Shown here one piece after another: positions 1-7,841 of a stretch of DNA of 46,730 bases (positions within the stretch are counted from its first letter, which is position 1; each line of letters starts with the position of its first letter). This DNA is from Desulfovirgula sp. (lineage in GTDB: Bacteria; Bacillota; Desulfotomaculia; Desulfotomaculales; Desulfocucumaceae): contig DYET01000106.1 of the NCBI GenBank assembly GCA_020725625.1, forward strand, positions 1 to 46,730. Reading direction: 5' to 3'. Under the pieces are notes generated by a model. That model ran no database searches and was not told the DNA's origin. It saw only the letters and a program-made list of their open reading frames with translations. Position numbers and translations under genes: made by a program.

Positions 1-78
1 CTATCTCTAAATACAATAGAAAAAATACTGGGAGTTCTACCTACTAAATCTTGACGCAGACGGAAGTTTTGCAGCAGG

Positions 79-107
79 TTGCAACGCTGCCCGGATTGGT
101 GTATATT
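79..107 (+). promoter_or_regulatory. Putative sigma-A promoter upstream of pxpA
   Basis: TTGCAA (79-84) and TATATT (102-107) are separated by exactly 17 bases, the ideal housekeeping spacing. It lies about 120 bases before the pxpA coding region in an otherwise gene-free stretch (1-229). A five-codon reading frame (157-174) with its own AGGAAGGTGG site lies between promoter and gene and may be a leader or a relic. Identified by eye only. Confidence 0.4.
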
Positions 108-229
108 TTGGAAAGGTCACAGAAATCTATCTTTAAAAATAAGGAAGGTGGCAGTCATGATAAAATGCGCATAAATCCCGCAACCAACCTGCCTGCAAGG
201 AAAAACTTGTTAAATTAGGAGGTTATAGT

Positions 230-1003
230 ATAAACACCAAGGTTGACCTGAACTGTGATATGGGAGAAAGTTTCGGTGCTTACAAAATCGGTCTGGATGA
301 AGAAGCGGTAAAATACATATCCTCGGCCAATATAGCCTGCGGATTTCATGCCGGGGATCCGCAGGTGATGGCGCGAACGGTGGACCTGGCCGCAACCCAC
401 GGTGTAGCCGTGGGAGCGCATCCCTCGTATCCCGATTTAATGGGTTTTGGAAGGCGCAACATGGAAGCAACGCCGGGAGAAATCAAAAACTACATTATTT
501 ATCAAACCGGGGCACTGCAGGCGTTTGCCCGGGCCAGGGGAGCCGGGCTGCAGCACGTCAAACCCCATGGGGCATTGTATAACACCGCGGCCGTCGATAA
601 AAAAGTCGCCAGGGCCGTAGCCGAGGCCATTTATACTCTGGACAAAAACCTGATTTTCATGGTTCTTGCCGGTTCGGAAATGGAAAGGGCCGCCCGGGAA
701 GTCGGCTTAAAATACGCCAGTGAAGTATTTGCCGACCGCCATTACAACGGCGACGGGACTCTGGTTTCCAGGAGCCACCCCGGGGCTGTGATTACGGATA
801 CGGTCGAAGCGGCGGCAAGGTTGACTGAGATAATCACAACCGGCCGGATTAAGGCCATCGACGGCACCAGTTTTCCGGTCAGGGCCGATTCGATATGTGT
901 TCATTGCGATACTCCCGGAGCCGTCGAACATATCATTGCCCTGCGCCGGGCCCTGAAAGGAGCGGGGATTGAGGTTGCGCCGATGGGTGAATTCATAAAG
1001 TAA
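230..1003 (+). CDS. pxpA: 5-oxoprolinase subunit A, LamB/YcsF family (apparent ATA start)
   Basis: LamB/YcsF-family protein; the family member PxpA works with PxpB and PxpC to hydrolyse 5-oxoproline to glutamate with ATP. Family motifs are visible: [11 protein letters not shown] at the N-terminus, [30 protein letters not shown] and [12 protein letters not shown]. The ORF track starts at the ATG at 260, but that would cut off the conserved VDLNCD segment. Upstream in frame there is no ATG, GTG or TTG before the stops at 158-163. An ATA codon at 230 lies 7 bases after a perfect AGGAGG, giving about 257 residues, so I place the start there. pxpB and pxpC are not in this window and may lie upstream. 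The TRAP transporter follows but has its own promoter. The family call is firm; the start codon is the uncertain point. Confidence 0.88.
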   Translation: MNTKVDLNCDMGESFGAYKIGLDEEAVKYISSANIACGFHAGDPQVMARTVDLAATHGVAVGAHPSYPDLMGFGRRNMEATPGEIKNYIIYQTGALQAFARARGAGLQHVKPHGALYNTAAVDKKVARAVAEAIYTLDKNLIFMVLAGSEMERAAREVGLKYASEVFADRHYNGDGTLVSRSHPGAVITDTVEAAARLTEIITTGRIKAIDGTSFPVRADSICVHCDTPGAVEHIIALRRALKGAGIEVAPMGEFIK

Positions 1004-1022
1004 CAAAAATCCAAAAAAACGG

Positions 1023-1052
1023 TTTACAACCGGTACCAACAGGGGTTATTAT
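1023..1052 (+). promoter_or_regulatory. Putative sigma-A promoter of the TRAP transporter operon
   Basis: TTTACA (1023-1028) and TATTAT (1047-1052) are 18 bases apart, each one mismatch from consensus. The predicted start of transcription, about 1058-1060, coincides with the first base of the long-range helix of the structured leader downstream. That coincidence strengthens both calls. Confidence 0.45.
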
Positions 1053-1057
1053 TTACT

Positions 1058-1210
1058 ATGAAGGACGGATCGGCTCAACTGAAAAGGCAGAACAGTTGAA
1101 CGGTAGGAATAGGAACAGCGGTTTTCCGGTAAGTATGCCGGTGTCAATGCGGCACGCCTTCATGTACCCCGGGTTTTCCGCAGTCTTTAGGCTCCTACGG
1201 GGGTTTTTTT
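1058..1210 (+). promoter_or_regulatory. Structured 5' leader with attenuator (riboswitch-like), class not recognised
   Basis: About 150 bases of non-coding leader before dctP fold as follows. A closing helix pairs ATGAAGG (1058-1064) with CCTTCAT (1157-1163). Inside it lie a perfect 7-bp hairpin, TCAACTG (1075-1081) with CAGTTGA (1093-1099), and a GCCG/CGGC hairpin (1137-1153). Downstream, CCCCG (1167-1171) can pair with CGGGG (1198-1202), followed by seven T (1204-1210), as in an intrinsic terminator. GTAGGA (1103-1108), inside the aptamer-like part, is complementary to TCCTAC (1193-1198) in the terminator's 3' half, so an antiterminator pairing is possible. The signatures of TPP, SAM-I, cobalamin, glycine, THF, purine and T-box leaders are not seen. 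The ligand is unknown; the neighbouring genes suggest the transported acid or a related metabolite. Confidence 0.5.
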
Positions 1211-1248
1211 GTTTTTTCAAATCAAATTAAGGGAGGACGGTAGAAAAA

Positions 1249-2304
1249 ATGAGAAAAAAAGGGATTCTGCTGCCGCTGGTAATCGTCCTGGCGACGGCCC
1301 TGCTACTGGCTGCGGCAGGCTGCTCGCCGCCGCCGAAAACCAAGGAAGACAAACCGGCACCGGTTGAAATGAAACTGGCGCACTTTTTCCCTGCCACGCA
1401 CCCCGCCGAAACACAGTTAATACAGCCCTGGAAAAAGGCAGTTGAGGAAGCAACAAAAGGCCGGGTCAAGATCACCAGTTACCCCGGCCAGACCCTGCTG
1501 CAGGCGGATGCCATTTACGACGGGGTCGTCAACGGAATCGCCGACCTGGGCCTTTCCTGCTTCTCATACACCCGGGGGCGCTTCCCGGTACTGGAAGCCT
1601 TCGAACTGCCCGGGATTACGTATAATAGCTCAAAAGCGGCCAGCCAGGTGGCCTGGGAGGGTATCAGGCAGCTTAATCCCAAGGAAGTCCAGGACACCAA
1701 ACTGATGATGGTTTTCTCCACCGGCCCCGGGGACCTGTTCACCAAGGTTCCGGTGAGGAATCTGAACGACCTGAAAGGGCTCGAGATCAGGGCTACCGGG
1801 CTGAGCGCCAAGACGCTCAAGGCCCTGGGGGCAAATCCGGTCGCCATGCCTCAGTCCGACGCCTATGAAGCCCTGTCCAAGGGAGTAGTCAAGGGCAATC
1901 TTTCGCCCGTCGAAGTGTTGAAGGGCTGGAAGCACGCCGAGGTCACCAGTTATTTAACCAGGACTCCCTTCCTTTACAACACCCTGTTCTTTATAACCAT
2001 GAACCTCAACAAGTGGAATTCACTGCCCCCGGACGTGCAAAGGGCTGTTGAAGAAGTCAATGAAAAGTTCTTTAAAGAAGTGGCCAGCGGCCTGTGGGAC
2101 AAGCAGAACGAGGATGCGCTTAAGTGGGCGGTCGAGACAAAGGGCATGAAAGTCATCACTCTCCCCAGGGAGGAAGCGGACCGCTGGATTAATCTTGTCA
2201 AGCCCATTCAGGACGAGTTTATAAGCAGTGTGAATGCAAAGGGGCACAACGGGCAGTTGGTCCTCGATACAGTAAAGAAGCTCGCAGAAAAATACAACCA
2301 GTAA
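1249..2304 (+). CDS. dctP: TRAP transporter solute-binding lipoprotein (DctP family)
   Basis: Extracytoplasmic solute-binding protein of a TRAP-type secondary transporter, 351 residues. Residues 1-25 form a lipoprotein signal: positive KK start, long hydrophobic stretch and a lipobox ending at Cys25 (LAAAGC). The mature part has DctP-family features such as the motif around TGPGDLFTKVPVRNLNDLKG, the region that normally carries the carboxylate-binding Arg (here IRATG). The start has a GGGAGG site. It is first in a dctP-dctQ-dctM operon behind the attenuated leader. The ligand cannot be read from sequence. Co-location with pxpA suggests a small organic acid such as 5-oxoproline, but that is inference. 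Confidence 0.93.
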   Translation: MRKKGILLPLVIVLATALLLAAAGCSPPPKTKEDKPAPVEMKLAHFFPATHPAETQLIQPWKKAVEEATKGRVKITSYPGQTLLQADAIYDGVVNGIADLGLSCFSYTRGRFPVLEAFELPGITYNSSKAASQVAWEGIRQLNPKEVQDTKLMMVFSTGPGDLFTKVPVRNLNDLKGLEIRATGLSAKTLKALGANPVAMPQSDAYEALSKGVVKGNLSPVEVLKGWKHAEVTSYLTRTPFLYNTLFFITMNLNKWNSLPPDVQRAVEEVNEKFFKEVASGLWDKQNEDALKWAVETKGMKVITLPREEADRWINLVKPIQDEFISSVNAKGHNGQLVLDTVKKLAEKYNQ

Positions 2305-2333
2305 GCTAAATACCGGCGGAGGTATAACCGGCA

Positions 2334-2825
2334 ATGAAAAAATTCTCGGGCCTGGTTGAAGGTCTCAGCCGGGTGCTTGACAGGATATCGGGGTTCTGCA
2401 TGGTCTCCGTGATGGCACTTGTTGCAGTCAATATACTGCTGCGGGCACTCTTCAACCGGCCCATTCTGGGCACCTACGAATACGTCGGCTTCATAACCGC
2501 GGCAACGATTGGCCTTGCCCTGGCGAACTGCGCCGTACAGAAAGGCCATATCGCCATAAGCATCGTGGTGGACCGGCTGGGACCAAGGGTACAGGCGGTA
2601 ATCGACGCCTTCACCTGCGCCGTCTCCCTTTCTTTCTGGGGACTGTCGGCCTGGTACACCTGCAAGTACGCCAAAAGCCTGTTAAACAACGGGGTGGTCT
2701 CGCCGACCACCCAGACGCCGTTTTATCCTTTTATGTACCTGGTTGCTTTCGGGCTGCTGGCGCTCTGCCTGGTTTTGCTGGTCAGGCTGATAGAATCCAT
2801 AAAGAAGGCGGCCTTTAACAGATGA
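2334..2825 (+). CDS. dctQ: TRAP transporter small membrane subunit (DctQ)
   Basis: 163-residue membrane protein with four hydrophobic segments, typical of the DctQ small permease subunit that pairs with DctM. It contains the family's usual N-terminal layout: an amphipathic start, a first membrane span, then the RALFNRPILGTYEYVGF segment. GGAGGT lies 10 bases upstream of the ATG. The stop overlaps the dctM start by ATGA, indicating translational coupling. Confidence 0.92.
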   Translation: MKKFSGLVEGLSRVLDRISGFCMVSVMALVAVNILLRALFNRPILGTYEYVGFITAATIGLALANCAVQKGHIAISIVVDRLGPRVQAVIDAFTCAVSLSFWGLSAWYTCKYAKSLLNNGVVSPTTQTPFYPFMYLVAFGLLALCLVLLVRLIESIKKAAFNR

Positions 2826-4132
2826 GTTCACTCCTTGTCGGCCTGACAGGCATACTGGCTTTTTTTGCGCTCCTGGCCCTGCGCATGCCGATTGCTTTTG
2901 CCATGGCTTTCGTGGGCTTTGCCGGGTTCAGCTACCTGACCTCGCCGTCCGTGGCGCTGAACATGGTGGCAAAGGAAATATTTTCCACCTTTTCTTCTTA
3001 TTCACTGAGCGTCATCGCCATGTTTGTCTGGATGGGCTTTCTGGCCTATTACTCCGGAATCGGTTCCAGGCTGTACGTTTTTGCCTACAGAATGATCGGC
3101 CATTATCCCGGCGGGCTGGCCATAGCCACGCAGGCGGCGTGCGCCATATTCGGCGCCATCTGCGGTTCCAACACGGCCACTGCGGCCACAATGGGCGCCA
3201 TTGCCCTGCCGGAAATGAAAAAGTACAAATACGACTCCTCCCTTGCCACTGCCAGCGTGGCTGCCGGAGGGGTTCTCGGCATTTTGATACCCCCCAGTGT
3301 GATCATGATTATTTACGGCATGGCCACGGAACAGTCAATCGGCAAACTGTTCATGGCCGGCATCGCACCGGGAATTCTCCTCACGCTTTTGTACATGGCG
3401 GCCATCTTTTTTGTCACCGTGCGCCAACCCTCTCTCGGACCCGCCGGGCCCAGGGCCGCCTGGAGAGAAAGACTCGAGGCGCTCCGCGGAGGGCTGGGCG
3501 AGGTAATCCTGGTATTCCTCATATCCATGGGCGGCCTGTTCGCCGGGTGGTTTACCCCAACTGAAGCGGGGGCTGTCGGGGCCGCCGGCGTTCTGGCAGC
3601 GGCTTTAATCTGGAGGCACCTTACCTGGGAGGGTTTTAACAAATCCCTATTGGATGCCACCAGGACAACGGCCATGATCATGCTGATGGTCGCCGGGGCA
3701 ATAATTTTCGGGCGCTTCATGGCCATAAGCAGGGTTCCCTTCGAACTGGCCAACTGGGTCAGCGGGCTGGATCTTCCCCCGTTCGTTGTTTTGATTATGA
3801 TTTTGCTTATTTATTTGATACTGGGCTGCTTTATCGACGCCCTGGCCCTGGTATTGCTTACAATACCGATATTCTACCCCGTGGTGGTGAATACCCTGGG
3901 ATACGACCCGATCTGGTTCGGGGTAATCATTGTCCTGGTGGTGGCCATGGGCGTAATTACGCCGCCCGTGGGCATGAACGTTTACATTATCAAGGGAGTA
4001 GCCCCGGAAATCCCCCTTGAGTTGATATTCAAGGGAATATGGCCTTTCCTGCTGGCCATAGCCGCCTGTACCGCGATACTGATCGCCTTCCCGCAAATAG
4101 CCACATACCTGCCGGGCATTCTGATAAAATGA
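2822..4132 (+). CDS. dctM: TRAP transporter large membrane subunit (DctM)
   Basis: 436-residue polytopic permease that carries out sodium-driven uptake with DctP and DctQ. Family motifs are visible: the GSNTATAATMGAIALPEM segment and AAGGVLGILIPPSV in the middle, and FTPTEAGAVGA and the GCFIDALALVLLTIPIF segment in the second half. Length is normal for DctM (about 425-440). It overlaps dctQ by 4 bases. No convincing terminator follows; a possible small frame (4163-4267) comes next. Confidence 0.94.
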   Translation: MSSLLVGLTGILAFFALLALRMPIAFAMAFVGFAGFSYLTSPSVALNMVAKEIFSTFSSYSLSVIAMFVWMGFLAYYSGIGSRLYVFAYRMIGHYPGGLAIATQAACAIFGAICGSNTATAATMGAIALPEMKKYKYDSSLATASVAAGGVLGILIPPSVIMIIYGMATEQSIGKLFMAGIAPGILLTLLYMAAIFFVTVRQPSLGPAGPRAAWRERLEALRGGLGEVILVFLISMGGLFAGWFTPTEAGAVGAAGVLAAALIWRHLTWEGFNKSLLDATRTTAMIMLMVAGAIIFGRFMAISRVPFELANWVSGLDLPPFVVLIMILLIYLILGCFIDALALVLLTIPIFYPVVVNTLGYDPIWFGVIIVLVVAMGVITPPVGMNVYIIKGVAPEIPLELIFKGIWPFLLAIAACTAILIAFPQIATYLPGILIK

Positions 4133-4162
4133 AGCTTCAAACTCAATGCGGGGTAGGACATT

Positions 4163-4267
4163 TTGAAACTGCAGCAAAACAGTGAAATCAGCCCGTGGTA
4201 TCCGCCAAATTTCGGGGAAACGCTGACCACGCCCGAATGGATTTCTATAAAGAACCCTGTAATATAA
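4163..4267 (+). CDS. Possible 34-residue microprotein downstream of dctM
   Basis: TTG-start frame encoding 34 residues, preceded by GGGGTAGGA. The peptide is hydrophilic and rich in Pro, Trp and Thr (for example SPWYPPNFGETLTTPEW), which looks more protein-like than random translation. It has no recognisable family. It could be a genuine small gene of the TRAP operon or the remnant of a larger one. It is below the ORF track's length cut-off. Confidence 0.3.
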   Translation: MKLQQNSEISPWYPPNFGETLTTPEWISIKNPVI

Positions 4268-4327
4268 ACGCCCTTTTCCTTATATTATTAAGAAGGTGTT
4301 GTTGGTCCTTGCAGGGGGTAATTGCCT

Positions 4328-4774
4328 TTGCTTTCACCGAGCCTCGAAGATTACCTTGAAGAAATTTACCGTATCAGCGAAAGCGGCGAGTTGATCAGGG
4401 TGACCGACGTGGCCGCCTGCCTCAATGTCAGCCTGCCCTCGGTCACCAACGCACTTAAAAAACTGGCTGAAAACAATTATATAAAGTACCGTCCCTACAA
4501 GGACATCGTTCTGACCGACAAGGGAAAGGACCTGGGGCGCTTCCTGGTGGAAAGAAACCGGATCATCAGGGAATTTTTAAACCTTATCGGGTCCGAATGC
4601 GACCCGGCCGCCGAAGCCGAGGCCATGGAGCACTACCTTTCCCTGCCGACCCTGACGGCCATCATCAATTTCGTCAAATTCACCGAACAGTACCCGCTAT
4701 GGCTGGAGGAGTACAGGAAGTTCTGCCGGATAGAAAAACACCGGACCTTTCCGCCGGATCCCGGCACGTTCTAG
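4328..4774 (+). CDS. DtxR/MntR-family metal-dependent transcriptional regulator
   Basis: About 148-residue winged-helix metalloregulator. The N-terminal HTH domain begins SLEDYLEEIY as in MntR and is followed by the VSLPSVTNALKKL recognition region; a C-terminal dimerisation domain follows, with no SH3 extension. Compared with Bacillus MntR, the Asp and Glu ligands near the N-terminus and the ExxEH-type ligands (EAEAMEH) are kept, but the ligand His of the RHELL motif is replaced by Asn (ERNRII). The ORF track starts at TTG 4322. TTG 4328 is better spaced (9 bases) from GGGGG and gives the usual MLSPSLEDY start. It is convergent with, and overlaps by 4 bases, the feoB-C gene, suggesting control of iron (or manganese) uptake. 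Confidence 0.85.
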   Translation: MLSPSLEDYLEEIYRISESGELIRVTDVAACLNVSLPSVTNALKKLAENNYIKYRPYKDIVLTDKGKDLGRFLVERNRIIREFLNLIGSECDPAAEAEAMEHYLSLPTLTAIINFVKFTEQYPLWLEEYRKFCRIEKHRTFPPDPGTF

Positions 4775-6165
4775 GCCAGTCCCAACAGAACGGCCGACCG
4801 GGCCGCCAGAAAACAGACGAAACAGGCGATGCCCAGGGGAATGAGAAACGAGAGGGCGGTCCACTTGACACTGCCGGACTCCCGCCGGATGGTCCAGAGG
4901 GTGGTGCCGCAAGGATAGTGCAGAAGGGAAAAAAGCATCATGCAGACGGCAGTAAGCCAGGTCCAGCCGTGTTCAACCACAAACAGCATGTGCAGCGACT
5001 CAAGGCTGTCCAGGCGGGTCATTGAGCCTGTGGCCAGGTAACTCATAATCAGTATGGGAAGCACGATCTCGTTAGCCGGAAACCCCAGTAAAAAAGCGAC
5101 CAAAATAAACCCGTCCATTCCCAGAAGCTTACCGAAGGGGTTCAACCAGGCGGCGGCATGCCCCAGCAGGCTCAATCCGCCCGCGTAAACGTTGGCCAAA
5201 ATCCAGGTCAGCCCGCCCGCAGGCGCGGCCACGCATACCGCCCGGCCAAGAACGAACAAGGTACGGTCGAACACCGACCGGATAACAATCCTGCCGACCT
5301 GGGGCCTCCGGTAGGGAGGCAGTTCCAGGGTGAACGAAGACGGAACGCCCTTCAGCAGGGTCTTTGAAAGGACCCAGGACACCGCCAGGGTCATGCCTAT
5401 CCCGAAGATCACCATCCCCGCCACAACAAGCGTGGCCGCCGGGGATCCGGACGCCCCCAGGACCATCAGGCCGGCCAGGACTATCAAGGTGGGAAACCGG
5501 CCGTTGCAGGGAACAAAATTATTGGTCAGGATTGCAATCAGACGTTCCCTGGGCGACTCTATTATCCTGCAGGCAATTATTCCGGCCGCGTTGCAACCGA
5601 AGCCCATGCTCATGGTAAGGGACTGCTTGCCGTGAGCCCCCGCCTTTTTGAAAAGACGGTCAAGATTAAAGGCCACCCTGGGCAGGTATCCCATATCCTC
5701 CAGCAGGGTAAAGCAGGGAAAGAATATTGCCATGGGCGGCAGCATTACCGAAACAACCCAGGTCACGCAGCGGTACACCCCGTCCACGAAAAAGCCTTTC
5801 GCCCACCAGGGGACGTTAAGCCGGAGGCAAAGGTCCGCCAGGTACTCCTGGCCCCGGAAAAGAAGCGCAGCCAGCAATTCGGACGGGTAGTTGGCCCCGG
5901 CCAGGGTAATCCAAAAAACGGCCGATATAAGCAGGATCATGGAAGGAAAGCCGAACATCCTTGACGTTAAGATATCATCAAGCCTTTTGTCCCAGTCAAT
6001 TTTCGGTCTTTCCTTTTGGCTGACAACCTTACGCGCGATACTTTCCGCCCTCGCGTAAATATGGCCCACCACCTGGTCGTTAAAGTCCCGCGCCACAATA
6101 GGCCTGACCCTTTCAACCTCCCGGATCAATTCCTCAAGGCCGGCGGCCAAAGGTGCCCGGCTCAT
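4771..6165 (-). CDS. feoB: Ferrous iron transporter FeoB, C-terminal membrane half (split FeoB)
   Basis: About 464 residues forming the helical linker and membrane domain of FeoB, which carries Fe(II) across the inner membrane. The Gate-domain features are present: FGCNAAGI and the VPCNGRFPT segment with conserved Cys, then NEIVLPI. It lacks the G domain, which is encoded by the gene just upstream; the stop of that gene and this ATG overlap as ATGA. I choose the ATG at 6165 (MSRAPLAAG) rather than the track's 6219 because of that overlap. Together the two halves add up to about 727 residues, close to a normal one-piece FeoB, so this is a gene fission rather than a truncation. Confidence 0.9.
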   Translation of the reverse strand: MSRAPLAAGLEELIREVERVRPIVARDFNDQVVGHIYARAESIARKVVSQKERPKIDWDKRLDDILTSRMFGFPSMILLISAVFWITLAGANYPSELLAALLFRGQEYLADLCLRLNVPWWAKGFFVDGVYRCVTWVVSVMLPPMAIFFPCFTLLEDMGYLPRVAFNLDRLFKKAGAHGKQSLTMSMGFGCNAAGIIACRIIESPRERLIAILTNNFVPCNGRFPTLIVLAGLMVLGASGSPAATLVVAGMVIFGIGMTLAVSWVLSKTLLKGVPSSFTLELPPYRRPQVGRIVIRSVFDRTLFVLGRAVCVAAPAGGLTWILANVYAGGLSLLGHAAAWLNPFGKLLGMDGFILVAFLLGFPANEIVLPILIMSYLATGSMTRLDSLESLHMLFVVEHGWTWLTAVCMMLFSLLHYPCGTTLWTIRRESGSVKWTALSFLIPLGIACFVCFLAARSAVLLGLA

Positions 6166-6953
6166 GCCAGAATCTCCCCTCCTGTAACTCTGCCGGCCTT
6201 TTCTTCCCTTGCCAGCCACCGGTTCACGGCGGAAATCACTGCCCTGTCCCCGTCCAGCAGCCTTAAGGCCAACCAGCGGCTGCTGAACTCACTTCCCACC
6301 AGCTCCCTTATTCGGGGCTCGATTTTTAAAACGGCCTCTTCAATCGCCCCGCTGTACCTTACAACGCAGGGAGAAGTCCTGATGCGGCCGGAGGCCACGT
6401 CCGCCACCGCTGATACCAGCCTGTCTAGGCCGTGCCCGTCCCTTGCCGCGGTTGCCACCGCCGGAACACCCAGTTCCTCCGCAAGGGATTTTATGTCGAG
6501 GTGTATTTTCTTCCTCCTGGCCTCATCCACCAAGTTGACGCAAATCACCACCCGCGGGGTTATTTCAAGCACCTGCAGCGCCAGGTTGAGGTTTCTTTCC
6601 AGGCAGGTGGCGTCCACCACCACCACCGTGGCATCTGGTTTTCCGAAGCAGAGGAAATCCTTGGCCACCTGCTCCTCTACGGAACCGGCAAGAAGGGAAT
6701 AGGTCCCGGGGAGATCCACCAGTTTAAAAACCATTCCCCGGTAGATATACCTTCCTTCGGCGCGCAGGACGGTCTTGCCGGGCCAATTGCCGGTGTGCTG
6801 TTTTAACCCGGTCAAGGCGTTGAAAACCGTGCTTTTGCCGGTATTGGGATTTCCTGCCAGGGCAACCACAAAATCGGCCTTGGTTGAGCTTCCCCTGAAA
6901 AAATCCGTCCTGTTGGTCCCAAACCCGCTGGACCTGTATGTCAGACCCATCAA
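6162..6953 (-). CDS. feoB: FeoB N-terminal GTPase domain protein (split FeoB)
   Basis: 263-residue cytoplasmic GTPase half of ferrous iron transporter B. The G1 motif GNPNTGKST, G3 DLPGTYS and G4 NLVDE are all intact, so nucleotide binding should work. It ends in the GDI-like helical region and stops where a normal FeoB would enter its first membrane span. It overlaps feoA upstream and feoB-C downstream by 4 bases each (ATGA), so the three are translationally coupled, which argues that the split is functional and not a sequencing error. Confidence 0.93.
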   Translation of the reverse strand: MMGLTYRSSGFGTNRTDFFRGSSTKADFVVALAGNPNTGKSTVFNALTGLKQHTGNWPGKTVLRAEGRYIYRGMVFKLVDLPGTYSLLAGSVEEQVAKDFLCFGKPDATVVVVDATCLERNLNLALQVLEITPRVVICVNLVDEARRKKIHLDIKSLAEELGVPAVATAARDGHGLDRLVSAVADVASGRIRTSPCVVRYSGAIEEAVLKIEPRIRELVGSEFSSRWLALRLLDGDRAVISAVNRWLAREEKAGRVTGGEILA

Positions 6954-7228
6954 TCCCGCTCCTCTCTCATCTCCACCAGGACCTTTTCGGCCTCTTCCCT
7001 CCTGAAGGCGATAACGGCGCCCCGGATTTTAAAAGCCTTGGGGTCACCCGCAGGGCTGTGCCTTAAGGCATGCACCATCGTTCCGGGGACAAGCCCCAAG
7101 TCCATCATCCTTCGCCTTGTCAACCCGTCGGCATGAATGGAGCTGACCACTCCGGACCTGCCCACCGGCAAGTCGTACAGGCTGATTATACCGTCCGGCA
7201 TCGCCGGATTACGGCTCCTTTCACGCAA
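6950..7228 (-). CDS. feoA: Ferrous iron transport protein A
   Basis: 92-residue SH3-like FeoA-domain protein, cytoplasmic partner of FeoB. The family pattern is clear: the DLPVGRSGVVSSI start, LTRRRMMDLGLVPGT in the middle, and FKIRGAVIAFRREEAEKV at the end. It is the first gene of a feoA-feoB(N)-feoB(C) operon. An inverted repeat (7374-7386) about 150 bases upstream is a candidate iron-regulator site. Confidence 0.92.
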   Translation of the reverse strand: MRERSRNPAMPDGIISLYDLPVGRSGVVSSIHADGLTRRRMMDLGLVPGTMVHALRHSPAGDPKAFKIRGAVIAFRREEAEKVLVEMREERD

Positions 7229-7373
7229 ATACCATCACTCCCCGCTATTAATAAAAAGTCAGTCACGGCCGGCAGCAGGCCGGGTAAACACTGCCGTTAA
7301 TCTGCAGCCGGCGCCGGGTTCAACCGGCTGCAGACCTGCCCGGCACCGGTGTTTCCCAAAAAGTTGCGCAAAG

Positions 7374-7386
7374 CTAACATAGTTAG
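7374..7386. promoter_or_regulatory. Inverted repeat upstream of feoA, candidate DtxR-type operator
   Basis: CTAAC-ATA-GTTAG is a perfect 5-bp inverted repeat, extended by AT-rich flanks (AGCTAACATAGTTAGTTAA) that resemble the TTAGGTTAG-type boxes bound by DtxR/IdeR proteins. It overlaps a possible minus-strand promoter (TTAAGA, 18-base spacer, TATGTT) and lies about 150 bases before feoA. The likely binder is the DtxR-family protein encoded at the other end of this operon. Confidence 0.4.
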
Positions 7387-7543
7387 TTAAAACAAACTGT
7401 CTTAACCGACACTATATTCTACGGTGGAGCAGTGTTCTTTGCTACAATCCACATTATGGAAGGTAAATTTATACAGGCCAACGTCAAGCATTAAAAGGGT
7501 CTAATTTTTTCTTGCAAAATTCTCTCAATAGTTGTTTAATATT

Positions 7544-7636
7544 ATGGCCGAGATAAATGAGGCGGAGGTGAATGAGACATACCGCATCCGGGCGGTGCTG
7601 GAAGGCCTGGCCGCCAGGATGGCGGCGGAAAAATAA
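7544..7636 (+). pseudogene. Relic of a GntR/FCD-family regulator (30 codons)
   Basis: A 30-codon frame reads MAEINEAEVNETYRIRAVLEG and continues LAARMAAEK before a stop. This matches the first helix of the FCD ligand-binding domain of GntR-family regulators, where the pattern (E/D)(V/L)xExYxxRxxLEGxAAxxAA is highly characteristic; compare LREIYFLRSLLEGAASELAA in the intact GntR at 43.2 kb. No HTH domain precedes it and no FCD remainder follows, so it is a decayed fragment. It is too short for the ORF track. Confidence 0.6.
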
Positions 7637-7841
7637 AGCCGGCTGACTTGAAAAGAAGGGAGCCTGACCCCCAGGGGTCCCTTTAAAACAACAAATTGTC
7701 CTGATTTCCGGGATGTGCCTCCGCCGCCCTTTACGTCCCTGAAAAGCGGACAAATCGGCGGGCCGTTTGAAGGATAATAAGGAAGTGCCGTTTAATTCTG
7801 ACTGCAAGAAGATTAAACAGCCCTTATAAGGAGGATTGATC

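Larger units (their letters stand above)
7229..7841. other. Gene-poor region between feoA and the DUF2148 gene
   Basis: About 600 bases without an intact gene. It contains the feoA operator candidate (7374-7386), a relic of a GntR regulator (7544-7636), and a possible promoter (TTGCAA, 17-base spacer, TTTAAT at about 7514-7542) that points into the relic. The long minus-strand frame 7484-8242 of the ORF track is antisense to this region and to the DUF2148 gene and has no family features. Confidence 0.6.

Noticed and set aside
157-174. Five-codon frame (MIKCA) before pxpA as a regulatory leader peptide
   Set aside because: It has a good ribosome site but is too short to assess and shows no codon bias or attenuator structure.
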